DNA of 64,000 nt from Oscheius onirici. Lineage: Eukaryota > Nematoda > Chromadorea > Rhabditida > Rhabditidae. Positions 42,720-54,086 of this stretch are shown piece after piece. Under the pieces are notes generated by a model. That model did not search any database and was not told the origin of the DNA. It was given only the letters and a program-made list of their open reading frames with translations. The translations under genes were made by a program, and so were the position numbers. Numbering within the stretch: the stretch's first letter is position 1; every line of letters starts with the position of its first letter. The stretch spans positions 1,302,064 through 1,366,063 of the forward strand of contig OW051468.1 in NCBI GenBank assembly GCA_932521025.1, read 5' to 3'.

Positions 42720-45700
42720 ATGCCCTTCATCCAGATTCAGATGAACACGTCATTTATTGCCAACAGTACACTAAATTTTGACCAGCAGCTGGCTGAAGAC
42801 GCTGCCGGGAATGGCAGGACGGTAGCTACTGATATTGTGGTCGGAATTTTCATGATGGTCATGTCTGTGGCCTGTGGAGTGGCTTATTCGCTGATATTGC
42901 ATGTGAGTTTTGGTTTTTGGGAACCTATAGCGATCTCTCTCATCCTCTCTTATTTTTAATCTATATAAAGTCTGTTAAAAAACAGTAACCCATAAATATT
43001 TCGCTTCAAGAACCAGAAACCCCCTGATTTTCAGGGTAGCGCGCCAATTCGTCGTTGAGAAAAACAAGAAATTTTGATTTTTGATTTGTTGCAGTTTATC
43101 CTGAAAATCAGGGATTTGTGGTTCTCGAAGCGAAATATGTATGGGCTACTGTTGCGTTCTTTTTTTTGAACAGACATTAGCACTGATCCTTCTAGTCTAG
43201 TCTTTTCTGTCCTAATACAGTCAGTCGAAACTCTTTTTCCATTTCTGTCCCTAAAGGTAGAAACTCTTCTCATCGACCATTCTCATCTAACCTTACAGTC
43301 GTTTTTTTTACTCCCAGTCTCTCTCCGTCTCACATTCTGAAACTTTTTGTGACTCTCTCATTCAGTGCCTGTTGAGATCAGACTCTTTCTCCTCCTGTCA
43401 CAGAATTACGTAGGCACGGGTTATTAAGCCCGGAAAACGTGTAACCCGGCTCTGAAAACCAGGAAGAAGGTTACCAGGAACGTAAGTTCCTGAAAAGGTT
43501 GAGTTTCTTGCGATGCTCTGAAACTCGAAGCGAACAGAAGAATTGGTTATTCACTTTTATTAACCAACTCTTTCACAATAAAAACACGAAAAGCAAGAGA
43601 AATTATCGCAAGAGATAAATTGTTGAGAAAAAAAGACAACAAAATCTACGAGAGAGATCAAGAGGATCAAGAGAGAGACGAGATGTTTCCCACTGTTTCT
43701 CCAAACTCAAAACCTTAATGTTTTGTTACCAGAGTCTGTGAAAGGGGAAAGAGAAATGTGAAAAAACTAATCTAACCCTCTGGGCTCCTTTCTGTCTTTG
43801 TTTGTTACGTATTACCAAAAATCAGTTCATCACTTTTTACAGCACAAAAACAGGTGGTTCATTATCGTCCAACCTTGAGGAAGGACTTTTCAAAATTTCG
43901 ACAACCTCTGCTTCCGCAGGGTCTTCATCTTCTACTAACCTCAAAACTAGGCTTTGTAAGCGGAGTTCAAAAAGTTTGCGGAGACGTCATTGACAATCCT
44001 CGACGAGACGGTACGGGTGCGAAACTGGTGATGAAAAGGAGTTTGTTTTCGATTTATCCACTGTAAATTCTTCCTTTTTGTACTATTCTCTTCCAAAGGC
44101 TATTCCCGTCCTTTCTATTCACCATAGCTCAATCCATCAAGTCTCGATTGCAATGAGTACAAATCAGCTTGATTGAATTGTTTTCTCCAAGTCTTTCCGC
44201 TGATTACGAGCTCACAATTTCATAAGATTAGAAGTCCGGAAGCGACTGAAGAATGAACTTTGTGGCTTACAAGACCATTTTCAGACAATCTGGAAGGATG
44301 CGGAGCTTATCAGAATGACTTCCTATAAATTTATGTTCCTCTTGGGAATATTCGACGTCATTCAATGTGTTCCTCATTTTGCTACTGGCTTGTTCACAAT
44401 CTTTCAGACTACCTGGGATCCGTGGCTGGCGAAGGTATGTACTGCTACTATTACTGTTATTAGGTCGCCAATTTAGTTTTTTAAAAATTTTAAACGCAGC
44501 ATTTAAAAAAAAAATTGCTCATTACTTTTTCCAAATCTCAGCGGATTCGAACCCTGGTCGTTCCAGCGTGAATTTTCCAAACCCACTGCGCCTTCCGGAC
44601 ATTTTCAGTTTAGGGGTGTTCCCAAAGTCAAAAATCGTTTTTCAAAAAAGCAAAATACTGGTCTCAATGAGCTGAGGTTTTCGCTAGTTGGCAACTTTTT
44701 TGTAGAATTTTCTCCTGAAGAGTTATGGGCAAAATACTGTTTTTGTCAAAACTTAAACCGCTCTCATATGGTCTATTAATTCGGCCTAGGGTAGCCCTAC
44801 ATTTATGAACCGAGTTTGCCCGATTTCGTTGAAATTGGAAAAAAAGTAAAAAAAAAAATGAGCAATTTATAAAGCGAGTGTCCGGACCTTTTTTTTTCGA
44901 GCATAAACGGAAACATGGGTCTTGTAGAGAAAATTGCGCTGATTCCGAATTAATATACTTTATGGGGTTTATTTTCAAAGATAACCGAGCTACAGACGCC
45001 ACAAGTCGTCTTTTTCAGTACAAAATGGCTAATCTTCTGGGTGTCAGAGATTAATTTCGACTGTCGAGTGACTTGGAGTTCGGGAGAAAAAAGAAAGTTT
45101 TTTTTGCCATTTTTCAAGCAAAGGTATGTAGCTGAACAGTTTATCATTAACTGTACGTATAACAACACAGGAAACAACCATTCTGCTTCATATTTTGCAC
45201 AACTCCTTAATCCCCCAAACTTCGACACTTTGGGAAGGAATCTTAATTTTCTAGCCATTCTCTGGATTACTATGCACATGCACGTTTGTGTCAGTTACCT
45301 CCAACGCTATTTACGCAACCATCCTTGATAGCTAGAGGAAAACTCAAGTTGCAACTCGGTTACCTGTCATAACCTGTCAGATCAAACTTCAAAACTTGGG
45401 AAAATCTAGAAAAAATTGTCCGGACACTCGCTATTTAGTTGGCGACCTAATACTGCCCCTCTCTCATCCTCTGATCCCTCAGATCATGGGTATTCTGGCC
45501 ACTCCCTGCTACGTCGGATATACTGTAATGACAGTAGTTCTGTCCTTTCAACGCTTCATCCAGCTCCTATCCCCCAAAATGGAGCAATTTATGTTCACTG
45601 GAAAAGCAGTCTGGGTCTGGCTTGGACTGGGTCTGCTCTTCTGGGCAGTCTTTGTCATATTCTTGTCACATCCTGAGGCTACGATCAAATACAATCCCGA

Positions 45701-47459
45701 CTGGTATAGCTGGGACTACGATCGAGAGCTAAAATATTCGGCTACCGTCCAAAGAATAGAGATGTACATCGAGTTGAGTACTATTGCCATCTCTGGAGTC
45801 TTCTATCTCTTTGTGGTTGTTCTTCTTTCGAGAAAGGTAAGTGAGAGAGTCAGAGTGACAGAGACAGTCATCCACTACTGAAATGAGATATGTTTACTGG
45901 TCGTAGTGGACCTCATGTATGGTTTGTTAAAAATGAAGACGGATTACCATAAGATTTTAGCTCTTCCCTTCGAGACCCACTTAGCACGCAAAAATTGGAT
46001 ACTCAGCCAACAAATTGCAACTTTCGCTGCCTATCTTTCAAAATTATTGGCTGAGTATTCAACTTTTGCGTACTAAGTGGGTCTGGAAAGGAAGAGCTAA
46101 AATCTTTCGGTAATCCCTCTTCTTTTTGAACACACTTTAGTCAGTTTTTAACGGGGTGGAAACGAGATAGATGGAATAAGTTAGGCTCTACAAAACATGT
46201 CGTCCCTCTTCTTTTTGAACAGAACATATTATAGTATCATATTCTCCTTCTGGTGTCCTTTATTGTTTGACTCTGGCATCTCTAGTACCGTCTCTTGACT
46301 GTCTAGTGTTTAGTACCGCCTTTCCTCTGATCACAGATCAGTTTTGGACTCTAGTATAAAATACTGTTCGCTCGTTTCTACCAAGTGCAATTAACAGTCT
46401 AACTGAGTCTGATTCGAGTCGAGTTCTGGAGCCGACCCGAGTCGTTTCGATACATACAAAAGTGAAAAGATTATTCAAGTCGCAGGCTTAGCTTTTTTAA
46501 AAAAATTGGCTGGATTCCAGAAGTTTCTGATTTTTCTTTGATCTTTTGTCAAAATTTCGGGTGTTCAGTTTTGCAGGCTCGACTCGAGTCGAGTTGCCCA
46601 AATATACTGAACACATCTGTTTGCCTTTTGTTTGTCTCCTTCTCCTCCCTCGCTTTACACAACAGTTTTTCTTCTGATGTCCTTTACTGTTTGACTCTGG
46701 TCTCTCTCTAGTACTGTCTCTTGACTGTCTAGGGTACAGTAACGCCTGACTTTCTTCTGATCACAGATCAGTTCTTGACTCTTGTCTAGCTTTCAATATT
46801 GTTCAGTTTTCTGATCAGAGCAATTGACAGACTATCGAATCTAGCCAGTTCCAACAGTGGAATCTACCCAATCCAGATAGTACATTGGAAGTACACAAAG
46901 AGAGTCAAGGCTCTTCATTCAAGAGGCATACGGTATTGAATAAGAATCATAGAAGCTTGACTTTCTTATAATCAGTTTTCTGACTCTTGCCTGGGCTTTA
47001 ATACGACTCACTTTTTATAGTTTAGTACTGTCTGGACCAGTGTCAGACCACTTCTGAACTGAAGAGTCATGCGGTACTGGAGAAGAGAGCCAAATGACAA
47101 GTACATACTCATCCAGAGCCAAAAAATCACCCGTTTTGTCTATTTTCCATTTCCAGAGAAAAAAGTTCCTCGCTTCTTCAAACTACACGACCGAGATAAA
47201 AATTCTCATCCAGGCAGCCGTCATCACCATCTATTGCATGGTTTTGAATATCTTCTGGCACAACTATCAATATCTTCTACCCGAGAGTCTCTGGTCCTAC
47301 ATGGGCCTGAATTTTATGTGGATCTTCAGCAGCGGAGTGTATCCCGTCATATATTTTATCGTGAATCGGGCTATCCGAGACCGCGTCGTGAGAAAGAAGC
47401 AAAACTTTTCGAGAGCGGCTGCTTCGGTCTTTACGAGAGGAGGTAGGAATTCTGTATGA
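42720..47459 (+). CDS. Seven-helix chemoreceptor, serpentine (Srt-like)
   Basis: Exons 42720-42902, 44285-44434, 45483-45836 and 47157-47459 join in frame to give 329 residues. Helices are visible in ATDIVVGIFMMVMSVACGVAYSL, KFMFLLGIFDVIQCVPHFATG, YVGYTVMTVVLSFQRFIQLL, VWLGLGLLFWAVFVIFLS, STIAISGVFYLFVVVLL, ILIQAAVITIYCMVLNIFW and FSSGVYPVIYFIVNRAIRDRV. The YKFM...D pattern in helix 2 and the PVIYFIVNRAIR end of helix 7 are typical of the nematode Srt family of olfactory receptors. The three introns are all over 1 kb, unlike others in this window, and carry MITEs, a tRNA-derived element and duplicated CTGTCTCTTGACTGTCTAG blocks. Confidence 0.85.
42971..43174. mobile_element. Fold-back element in chemoreceptor intron 1
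   Basis: TCTGTTAAAAAACAGTAACCCAT and TTTCGCTTCAAGAACC at the left are mirrored by GGTTCTCGAAGCGAAA and ATGGGCTACTGTTGCGTTC at the right, with an inner CCTGATTTTCAGG / CCTGAAAATCAGG pair. Confidence 0.65.
44458..45451. mobile_element. TIR-bounded composite element with tRNA-derived copy B
   Basis: The element begins TATTAGGTCGCCAA and ends with its inverse TTGGCGACCTAATA in the same intron. AGCGAGTGTCCGGAC at 44870 is repeated inverted near 45419. Inside, 44525-44830 matches 4405-4740 and on the minus strand has an A box (GGCGCAGTGG) and a perfect B box (GGTTCGAATCC). The remaining part (44900-45400) has no supported coding sequence. Nearby splice sites at 44434 and 45483 are intact. Confidence 0.65.
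45941..46116. mobile_element. Fold-back element (ACGGTAATCC family), copy 2
   Basis: GGATTACCATAAGATTTTAGCTC and GAGCTAAAATCTTTCGGTAATCC form the ends, with an inner TTGGCTGAGTATTC pair. It is the same family as 9278-9443. Confidence 0.7.
46200..47060 (+). repeat. Duplicated blocks in chemoreceptor intron 3
   Basis: 46250-46385 and 46675-46815 share TCTTGACTGTCTAG, TTTGACTCTGG, CTGATCACAGATCAGTT and similar phrases; a weaker third copy is near 46960-47050. The intron therefore grew partly by local duplication. Confidence 0.55.
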
Positions 47460-47851
47460 TTTTACGCCAAATTGGGGACTTTTTGACACAAAATTTCGTA
47501 TTGGCCTGCTTTTCACTTTTATCAGTGTTTTCCAGTCAATTATTCGTTTCCAAACAAAGCTTCGGCATCCGCACCTGGAAAACGTTGAGGAAAGTGTATT
47601 CGATCGAAAAATAGGCTACAAAATGAAGAAAAACGCTCAAGACATGTTGCGAGCAAAATATCAATTTTTCGGCGAAGTTTTTTGTAGTATTTCGCCGGAA
47701 AATAGTTAGGACACGAAAGAACCAGCAGGAAATGAATCAAAACTTGCTAAAAATACGAAAATGTACGAAATGCGCGAGTTTGCGTCATTTCAAACACCCG
47801 TCCAAGTATTTTTTGCGTATAAAATGAGCCGCTTTTCCAGACCGTTCTTCC

Positions 47852-47977
47852 ATGGCCGACACTGCCCAAACGTCCGGCTCGACAGTTAAAACAAATATCG
47901 TTTTCAAGGCTTTCGGAGAGCAGCCCGGCCTGCAGAGTATTCTCAAGAATAAGCACAAAATTGCTGCCGTCACCTAA
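47852..47977 (+). CDS. Possible 41-residue ORF
   Basis: A short frame starts MADTAQTSGSTVKTNIVFKAFG and ends NKHKIAAVT before TAA. The N-terminus recalls ubiquitin-like ATG12 proteins only vaguely, and no downstream exon that continues the fold was found. It may be a truncated gene or chance. Confidence 0.25.
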   Translation: MADTAQTSGSTVKTNIVFKAFGEQPGLQSILKNKHKIAAVT

Positions 47978-48235
47978 CGAGGTCCATTCAGAGCTCAAAA
48001 ACTAGAAATTTTGCATGAAAAAGAAATAAAAGTTGCCATTGAGAACGCTTCATTAAACTCTGGCAACTTGTGGAAATGATAGACTGAATAGTAAGAGAGG
48101 GACTAACGAGAACTCTATTTAACAGACAAGTAACAAAATTAGAGCATTTTTTCTTGTAAAGAGCTGGGGGAGAGAGTAAAGAGAAAGACAGGTGAGAATG
48201 CAAAAACGTATGGGAGGAATCTTAAAATACTGGCC

Positions 48236-49207
48236 TTATTCGGAGCTGTTCGTGTTGTTGTTGTTGTTGAGATTGACGTGAGCTATCATGTAGGTCAGCA
48301 TCTCGTCGTAGAGCTGAGGAGTCGTTTTAGCTGTTTCTTCGCGCAGATGCTTGTCCTTCATCAGTTTGCAGATCACTTCTAGACCCTGAAATTTTTTCTA
48401 TCAGAGAAAGGAGTAACATTTTGAACGCTGTTTTGGAAGAAATCCAGCAGGGCCAGAGGCTTAATGTGAACGCTGACAGGGTACTTGTCGCGGAACTACA
48501 GCAATTCTGCTGGAGTAAGAAAACCTAATTGTACAGCCAAAGTTTTCGGCGGTGACTGGTCAGCGCTTTGGCAGTTTCACAAGACCAGGGACTAACCGCC
48601 TGAGTAAGCCATCTTACTACTACCTTTTTAGTTAAGAAAACTTATGCAAAACACACCTTCTTCTCCGACTCGGACTGCTTGTTCTGTGGCTTCTCTTTTC
48701 GTCCAGATTCGGAGCTTCTTCTAGCTGCACCGCCGCCTTGACGGTGCATTCCATATTTGATTGTTGGCGAGCGAGGACAACGGACGGCGTAGTGTCCGTA
48801 ATTGTTGCAATTGTAGCATCTGACTTCGGTCCTCTGGTTGACTGCATTGCTGTAGCAGTCATCGGCCACATGGCCCAACTTTCCACAAATGGAGCACGTG
48901 GGGCTCGGACGACGCAGTCTCTCTATAAAATACGAATTTTTTGCATTTTGAGAAAGCAAACTAACTGGGAGGAACTTCTAGTCCTCGCTGTTCTCCTCGC
49001 TGTTCTTCTCGCTGTTCTTCTCTTTTGTTTGTTCTCAATCGCTGTTCTTTTCTGGCAGATCCGAAAACTTCCGCTACCTCGAAGGCAGCGTCAAACACGT
49101 CTAAAATGCAGTTTTTAGGGGGATAATTCGAAGAACAAACCTCGGGATACGTTGGTCAGCCTGGGAACATTTGGAGTCTCGTCGAAATCGACCAACTTTC
49201 CCTGCAT
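48236..49207 (-). CDS. CCHC zinc-knuckle protein
   Basis: Minus-strand exons 49207-49141, 48922-48657, 48495-48418 and 48385-48236 join in frame to give 186 residues. Exon 2 has two zinc knuckles of the CX2CX4HX4C type: CSICGKLGHVADDC and CYNCNNYGHYAVRC, which bind single-stranded RNA or DNA. A Ser/Arg/Lys-rich linker follows (RRSSESGRKEKPQNK), then a helical C-terminal region (VSVHIKPLALLDFFQ, LEVICKLMKDKHLREE, LYDEMLTYMIAHV) and an Asn-rich tail. No retroviral protease or polymerase is nearby, so it is probably a host RNA-binding protein, or domesticated gag. If exon 2 is read past its GTGTGT donor the protein stops at 48642. Confidence 0.7.
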
Positions 49208-49990
49208 CGTGTGGCTGAAGAACGTACGTAAGCGGTGAAGAAAAAAACATCGATAAAAAGATCAAAACGCAAAGATTTCAAATAATAAATCTTTTCTACC
49301 AATTTCTGTGATGGTTAGCCAGCTTTTTTTTTTACACCTTTTTTAGCTAAAAAAATGGAGAAGAAACTGAGAGAAATGAAGAAGAAAATTTTAGAAAAGG
49401 GAAATTAGTAACGATTCTGTGTTTGTACCTTGATACTGTACTGTGTAAGAAGTTATAATTGCCGCGTAATTCAAACACAGCCTAAAAATTGTCGCCTTTT
49501 TTTGTTGTCGTCCATTTCTCTCGCTTTTTGCATTTTCTTCACCTGTTTACTTTTTATTTTCTCCACTTGTTTGCTAGTAAAAACGTTCCAAGTACGAGCA
49601 AGTGTCACCAGAGTTTGCTATAACCACATTTTAGAAGGTAACCACCACAGCTTTTCTGTGATTTCGCTGCTACATTTGCTGTCATTCTCATTTTTTCACA
49701 AGCTCATAACGCCTCAGCATTGTTAAGTATTGACAGAAACAACTTTTCGCCATGTCACAAGCAATCAAATCTTACGTTCATGCAAGGTTTCGTCCCTTGT
49801 GCTGAAAATATGCAAACAGATAGGTAGAAGCCCACCGGAATAGCTCAAATTTGTTTTTTGTAGTGCCATAATTGTGCTAAAAGACTTTCTGAAGTCGTTT
49901 CTCATCCCAAATATTGAAAATTATGTTCTTCCAGCATTCATTTGTTGTTCTTCCTCGTTGCCTGTTATATTGACTTTTGCCAATTTCAGA
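49208..49990. other. Intergenic, no supported gene
   Basis: Contains the presumed upstream regions of the flanking genes. CTTTTTTT-rich with no convincing exon. TTTCAG at about 49984-49989 may be a trans-splice acceptor for the next gene. Confidence 0.45.
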
Positions 49991-49995
49991 GCAGT

Positions 49996-50369
49996 ATGAT
50001 CCGTCCTCTCCCCGTATTCATCTGCCTCTTGGTCATGTGCGCCGTGCCCATACTTGCCGAATCAGCCGGAGATCTCATGGATCGGTTAACCGGCTCCGCG
50101 AAGCAGCTCGATGTCTTTCGTCTCAGGTTTGTTTTTTTTTTTCAATCGACCGGATCAAGATTTTTAGAGAATCAGCCACATGTCCAGCTCCAATCTTCGG
50201 AAAAGTCTGCATCGAAGCCAATCCGCTCTTCTATCAGACCTGCTGCGGGAACTTTCACGAAGACTGCTGCTTCCGACCCCAGGACTGGGTGAGCGTTCTG
50301 ACCGGCATTCTCGTCGTTCTCTTCATCCTCTCCATCATCGTCAACATTATCAAATGGGTATTTGTTTAG
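49996..50369 (+). CDS. Small Cys-rich membrane protein with signal peptide
   Basis: Exons 49996-50126 and 50168-50369 give 110 residues. A signal peptide (LPVFICLLVMCAVPILA) is followed by an extracellular part with CPAPIFGKVC and YQTCCGNFHEDCC, i.e. six cysteines in about 30 residues. A C-terminal membrane helix (VLTGILVVLFILSIIVNIIKW) ends at the stop. The layout is a short type I membrane protein. I recognise no named family. Confidence 0.75.
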
Positions 50370-50822
50370 TCAGTTCATCATGTCTCAGTTTTAGTTGTAT
50401 CATTATTCGTAATCTGTCAAATTGGCCGCATTCATTCGTTGTCTATTAGACTTTCAATGTAAATTTCAACATCCCCTGACCTCATTGTGCTTCTTCCGCC
50501 CATCTTATCAAAAATGGCGGCGTTTTCAAAGAGACTGAAAGCGTAATTGTCGTTATCAGGTCAACTTATCGTATCCGAGAGAGCCATTCCCGGCTAATTA
50601 CAACTACCACTTCCGTCTCGAAATCTACGTAAAATGGAGCAACAGGACGTCGTTCTCTTGAAGGCTGTGAACATCGAGGACGCTGGTAACTTTTAAGAAC
50701 AAGAAAAGTTTGGCTCCAATTGCGCACCAACTCGTTCACATTATCCAAGTTTTGATACGCAGTTTTACGTTGGTATTCTCCAATGTAAAAATGACCCCAT
50801 TTTGAAAGAAAGTTGAAGAAAA

Positions 50823-51714
50823 ATGGGAAAACTTCCAGAAAGTCAGCTCCCTCAGAAGGATGACCCCGAATTTCTGGAGCATTCGATTCACTGGAGCGAT
50901 AGTGGCCGTCTCGCTCCGAACAACTTCTGGGAGCGGAAGAAGAAGACCGTAGTCTTGTTATTTTTGGCAGGAGTCCTCGTTTCAGCCGGATTGGCTTGGG
51001 TTGCCATATCAATCTACTTCCAAGCCGTATCAGGTAGGCATTTAGTGGAAAACCCGAAAGGCTTTCAAAACGTTCTCCCAATATTTTCCCGTTATTTTCT
51101 GCTAAATTATCAAAAATCTGGAAGAAAGGGGAAATAGACGACTTTTAGAGCCCTGGAAAGTTGCTGGGACAATCTCCGAGCATACTGGTATCTCAACAAA
51201 CAACAGTTTTGATGTCTACCTCATTGGAAACGATCAGATTACTCTCCATCCCCACTTTTCACTACTGAATGGAGAAATCTTCACCAATCTTGATCTCCAG
51301 TCTCAGAGGATCAGATCTCTGGATGGTCGTCCTCTCTACTGTGACGGGTACACACAAGAGGTCAGTCTAGAAACTTAACAACAAGGAAAAATTACAGTTC
51401 CTGAACCAAAATGACCGGTTCGTTTTCTCGGAAACGACAGACCAGACGCCTAGAAAAGAGATTGTACTCAGACACAGTCAGGGTCTGGTTGTCAGGAGAG
51501 AGTCTCTGAAAAGTATCAAGTGAGTAACAGATTTTACTACAGTAAAGACTATTTCAGAACAAAAAAGCCTTTGGCTACAATGAATTACCGAGTGAAGGTT
51601 TCGAAGAGTCCAGAAGGTCCATTTGAGACGGTCATCTTCCAGAGGTCTTTTGAAATGTTCGAAGAGGACAATGTACTGTCGTTTGCTAAAGTTAATGGAT
51701 TGTATACTGAATAA
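50823..51714 (+). CDS. Single-pass membrane protein, intact member of the copy 1-3 family
   Basis: Exons 50823-51033, 51149-51360, 51398-51519 and 51558-51714 join in frame to give 233 residues. The first 40 residues are hydrophilic, then KKKTVVLLFLAGVLVSAGLAWV is a signal anchor and the rest is extracellular. Strand-like parts are TNNSFDVYLIGNDQITLHP and FTNLDLQSQRI. The C-terminus has MNYRVKVSKSPEGPFE and FQRSFEMF, matching VNYSFALAHSADGPW and LQRTFSPF of the copy at 930-1826. The family has no recognised name. This copy has a clear start, so it is the best reference for the gene model. Confidence 0.75.
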
Positions 51715-51752
51715 ATTACGTATTGTATTGTACAGTCTCTGACTGTTGCGTG

Positions 51753-52149
51753 CAGGCATGGCAAACCTGGCCGGGAATCAGGCCAGCTGCCAACTTTGCG
51801 GAGGGATAAAAAAATGCATTTCGCATTTATTTCTGATTTTTCTTGTTTAAGAATAGGTACTTTGTAATTATTACGTCAAAAAATTACAAGAACGCAGAGA
51901 ACTAACGACGAAAAGAGAAGAAACAGAAAATTTTCTGAAGATTTCAACAAAATTCTTGGAAAATCCGAAGATTCTTCCATTTTCGTCGTCAGATTTATGT
52001 TTTCTCGTAATTTTTTGATGTCGTAATTAGATCTTACCCTACAAAGTATCTTTAAACAAGACAGATCAGAAATAACTGCGAAATGATTTTTTTTTAGACC
52101 GCCGCAAAGTTGACACCTGGCTTGATTCCAGACCAGGTTTGCCTGCCCC
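51753..52149. mobile_element. Fold-back element with GGCAAACCTGG ends, copy 1
   Basis: GGCAAACCTGGCCGGGAATCA and CCAACTTTGCGG at the left are mirrored by CCGCAAAGTTG and TGATTCCAGACCAGGTTTGCC at the right, with inner pairs around ATTACAAG/CTCGTAATT. A second copy lies at about 57395-57775. Confidence 0.75.
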
Positions 52150-52294
52150 AGAGATCTTATTGTTAGTAATCGCTGACCCAGAGAATATATATTTTACCTT
52201 TTCGTCAAAAATTTCCCGAAACGTCTTATCGGCACAGGCATATTTACTTCCTCTCTCGACTATCAACCGGACACCTTTATGACACGTTTCACCA

Positions 52295-53836
52295 ATGGCA
52301 CCCACAGTCTACAAGGCAACGGATTTCACGGATGTTGTTCTACTGGATGAAGGTGGAGAGGGATATCTAATGAGGGGAAGACTTTCGAATGGAAGGTGAG
52401 TCTGTAGGAAAGACAAGTTTTCTGATCGTTCCACTGTCTTTTTTGGACTGCCGTATAAACACTGGACAGACCAATAAGTCAGCCAGTTATTCTCCATTTT
52501 TCAGAGTTGTGGCAATAAAGTACTTCCGTCCCGAAACAATCCCTAAACAAAGGGAAATTGCTTTCTTTAAGCGGGTTGGTTTCGGCTCTCCACATCTTTA
52601 AGAGCATTTCAGCACGAGGGCCACAAAAACATCATCGAGCTGTTGGGCTTTCTTAAAAATGACAACAAATTGATACCGTGGGATTTTACGGGTATCGTGA
52701 TGGAATACATGACCTGCAGTTTGAACGACTGTAAGTGGGTTTTTCTGGGGAACGTATCCGGTAATAGTAATTTACGAATCATCTGTTAACTATGGGTTTG
52801 GGCAAATCTATAACTGGATTGTTCAAATATCAAGTGGACTGAAATTTATGCACGACAGAGGCTTTCTTCATCGCGATATCAATCCCAGAAAGTAGGTTGA
52901 CATTTTTTTTATTGAGGACGAATTTTAGTGTTCTTCTCGGGACTAGCATTGATCATTGCAAATTATGTGATTTTGGGATTTCTAAGCAGATTGGAAATGA
53001 TACCTTGACAATTTTGTGAGTTCCGTCCCTCTGTCTATTTCTCTGACCTTTACAGCATCGGAACTCACCGCTACATGGCTCCCGAAACTATAGACGGTCT
53101 GAGTAAGCCTCACGCTTACGGTCCCCCAGCAGATGTCTACTCCTTCGCAATCACTATTAACGAGCTGATCCAGAAAGAGTTATATTTTTCAATTTGCTTT
53201 CATTTTAATTTTTTTTTCAGAAGGCCATATGATCACTTGAAATCGATCGGCCATGCTATGATGCTGGCCGAAATTATTAAAGGAGAACGACCAAAAATAA
53301 TGAAGAAATTGCCCGGAGAGCTAGAAAATCTGGTACTACGGTATGTTGAGTCACTGTCTTTCGGTCATCCGAATAAAAAATTCCAGTGGTTGGAACCATC
53401 TTCCTGTAACTCGTGCCATGAGTTTAAGGAGCTCGCCACGGAAGAATTAAGAACCATGGAAGGAAAAAATGAAGTCGAAGTCACATCCAGCTTCGCTCAA
53501 TTCCAAGTGGACATTGAAAAGGCGAAATGTCGACGAAAGAACGACGAAACCTGTTCAGCTTCTGAAAGTCACATATCCTGGCTGAAGAAAGAGCATCCGT
53601 TGGTCATTTATGACGCCTCAGAATTTTCCTTTATGCAGACGCTGGAGGATTTGGTAGACGGAAAAATGATGCCGATGGTATTGGCAAAGCATGAAATTCT
53701 TAGGTATAGATTGAAAGTTCTGCAGAAAAAAATGAAGAGTTTTAGTGAGGTTATCCTGAAGACGTTTAATTTTCGTCACGATGCCAATGATTTAGAGCAA
53801 CTGGAACGTGTTTTGGTAAGAGTAAAGACGACGTAA
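52295..53836 (+). CDS. TKL-like protein kinase
   Basis: Seven exons (52295-52395, 52505-52574, 52613-52730, 52768-52891, 52929-53015, 53056-53178, 53221-53836) give 412 residues. The kinase motifs are GEGGYL-like glycine loop (EGGEGYLMRG), lysine in VVAIKYF, LHRDINPRNVLL, CDFGISKQ, GTHRYMAPE and PADVYSFAITINEL. The catalytic loop has Asn in place of the usual Lys (HRDINPRN). The last 150 residues form a non-kinase tail rich in charged helices (YRLKVLQKKMKSF). A 45-base GT-AG interval at 53341-53385 can be read through in frame; splicing it out causes an early stop. Substrate unknown. Confidence 0.8.
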
Positions 53837-54086
53837 AGACGATGTTTTCATACCGGAAATGCAAAAGTTGCAAAAAAGGGACAGGGACAGCTTGCTCTAA
53901 CCGAACTATAAAACAGAACTGTTGTGACCAGAGCGAGCTTAGCGCATATTCTACCCAAAATAACGAGAATATTCTATTTAAACGGAGCAAAAAGTGCTGT
54001 AGGCAGCTGGGGATGAATTAGAGAAGGAAAGATACCGTTTGCTTTCGCATAAGACAGCGAGAATATAAATTTATCGGCGTCTTTAG

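Noticed and set aside
48642..48960. Retrotransposon gag
   Set aside because: Only the CCHC knuckles match; no protease, reverse transcriptase, integrase or LTR lies nearby, and the frame splices to non-gag exons.
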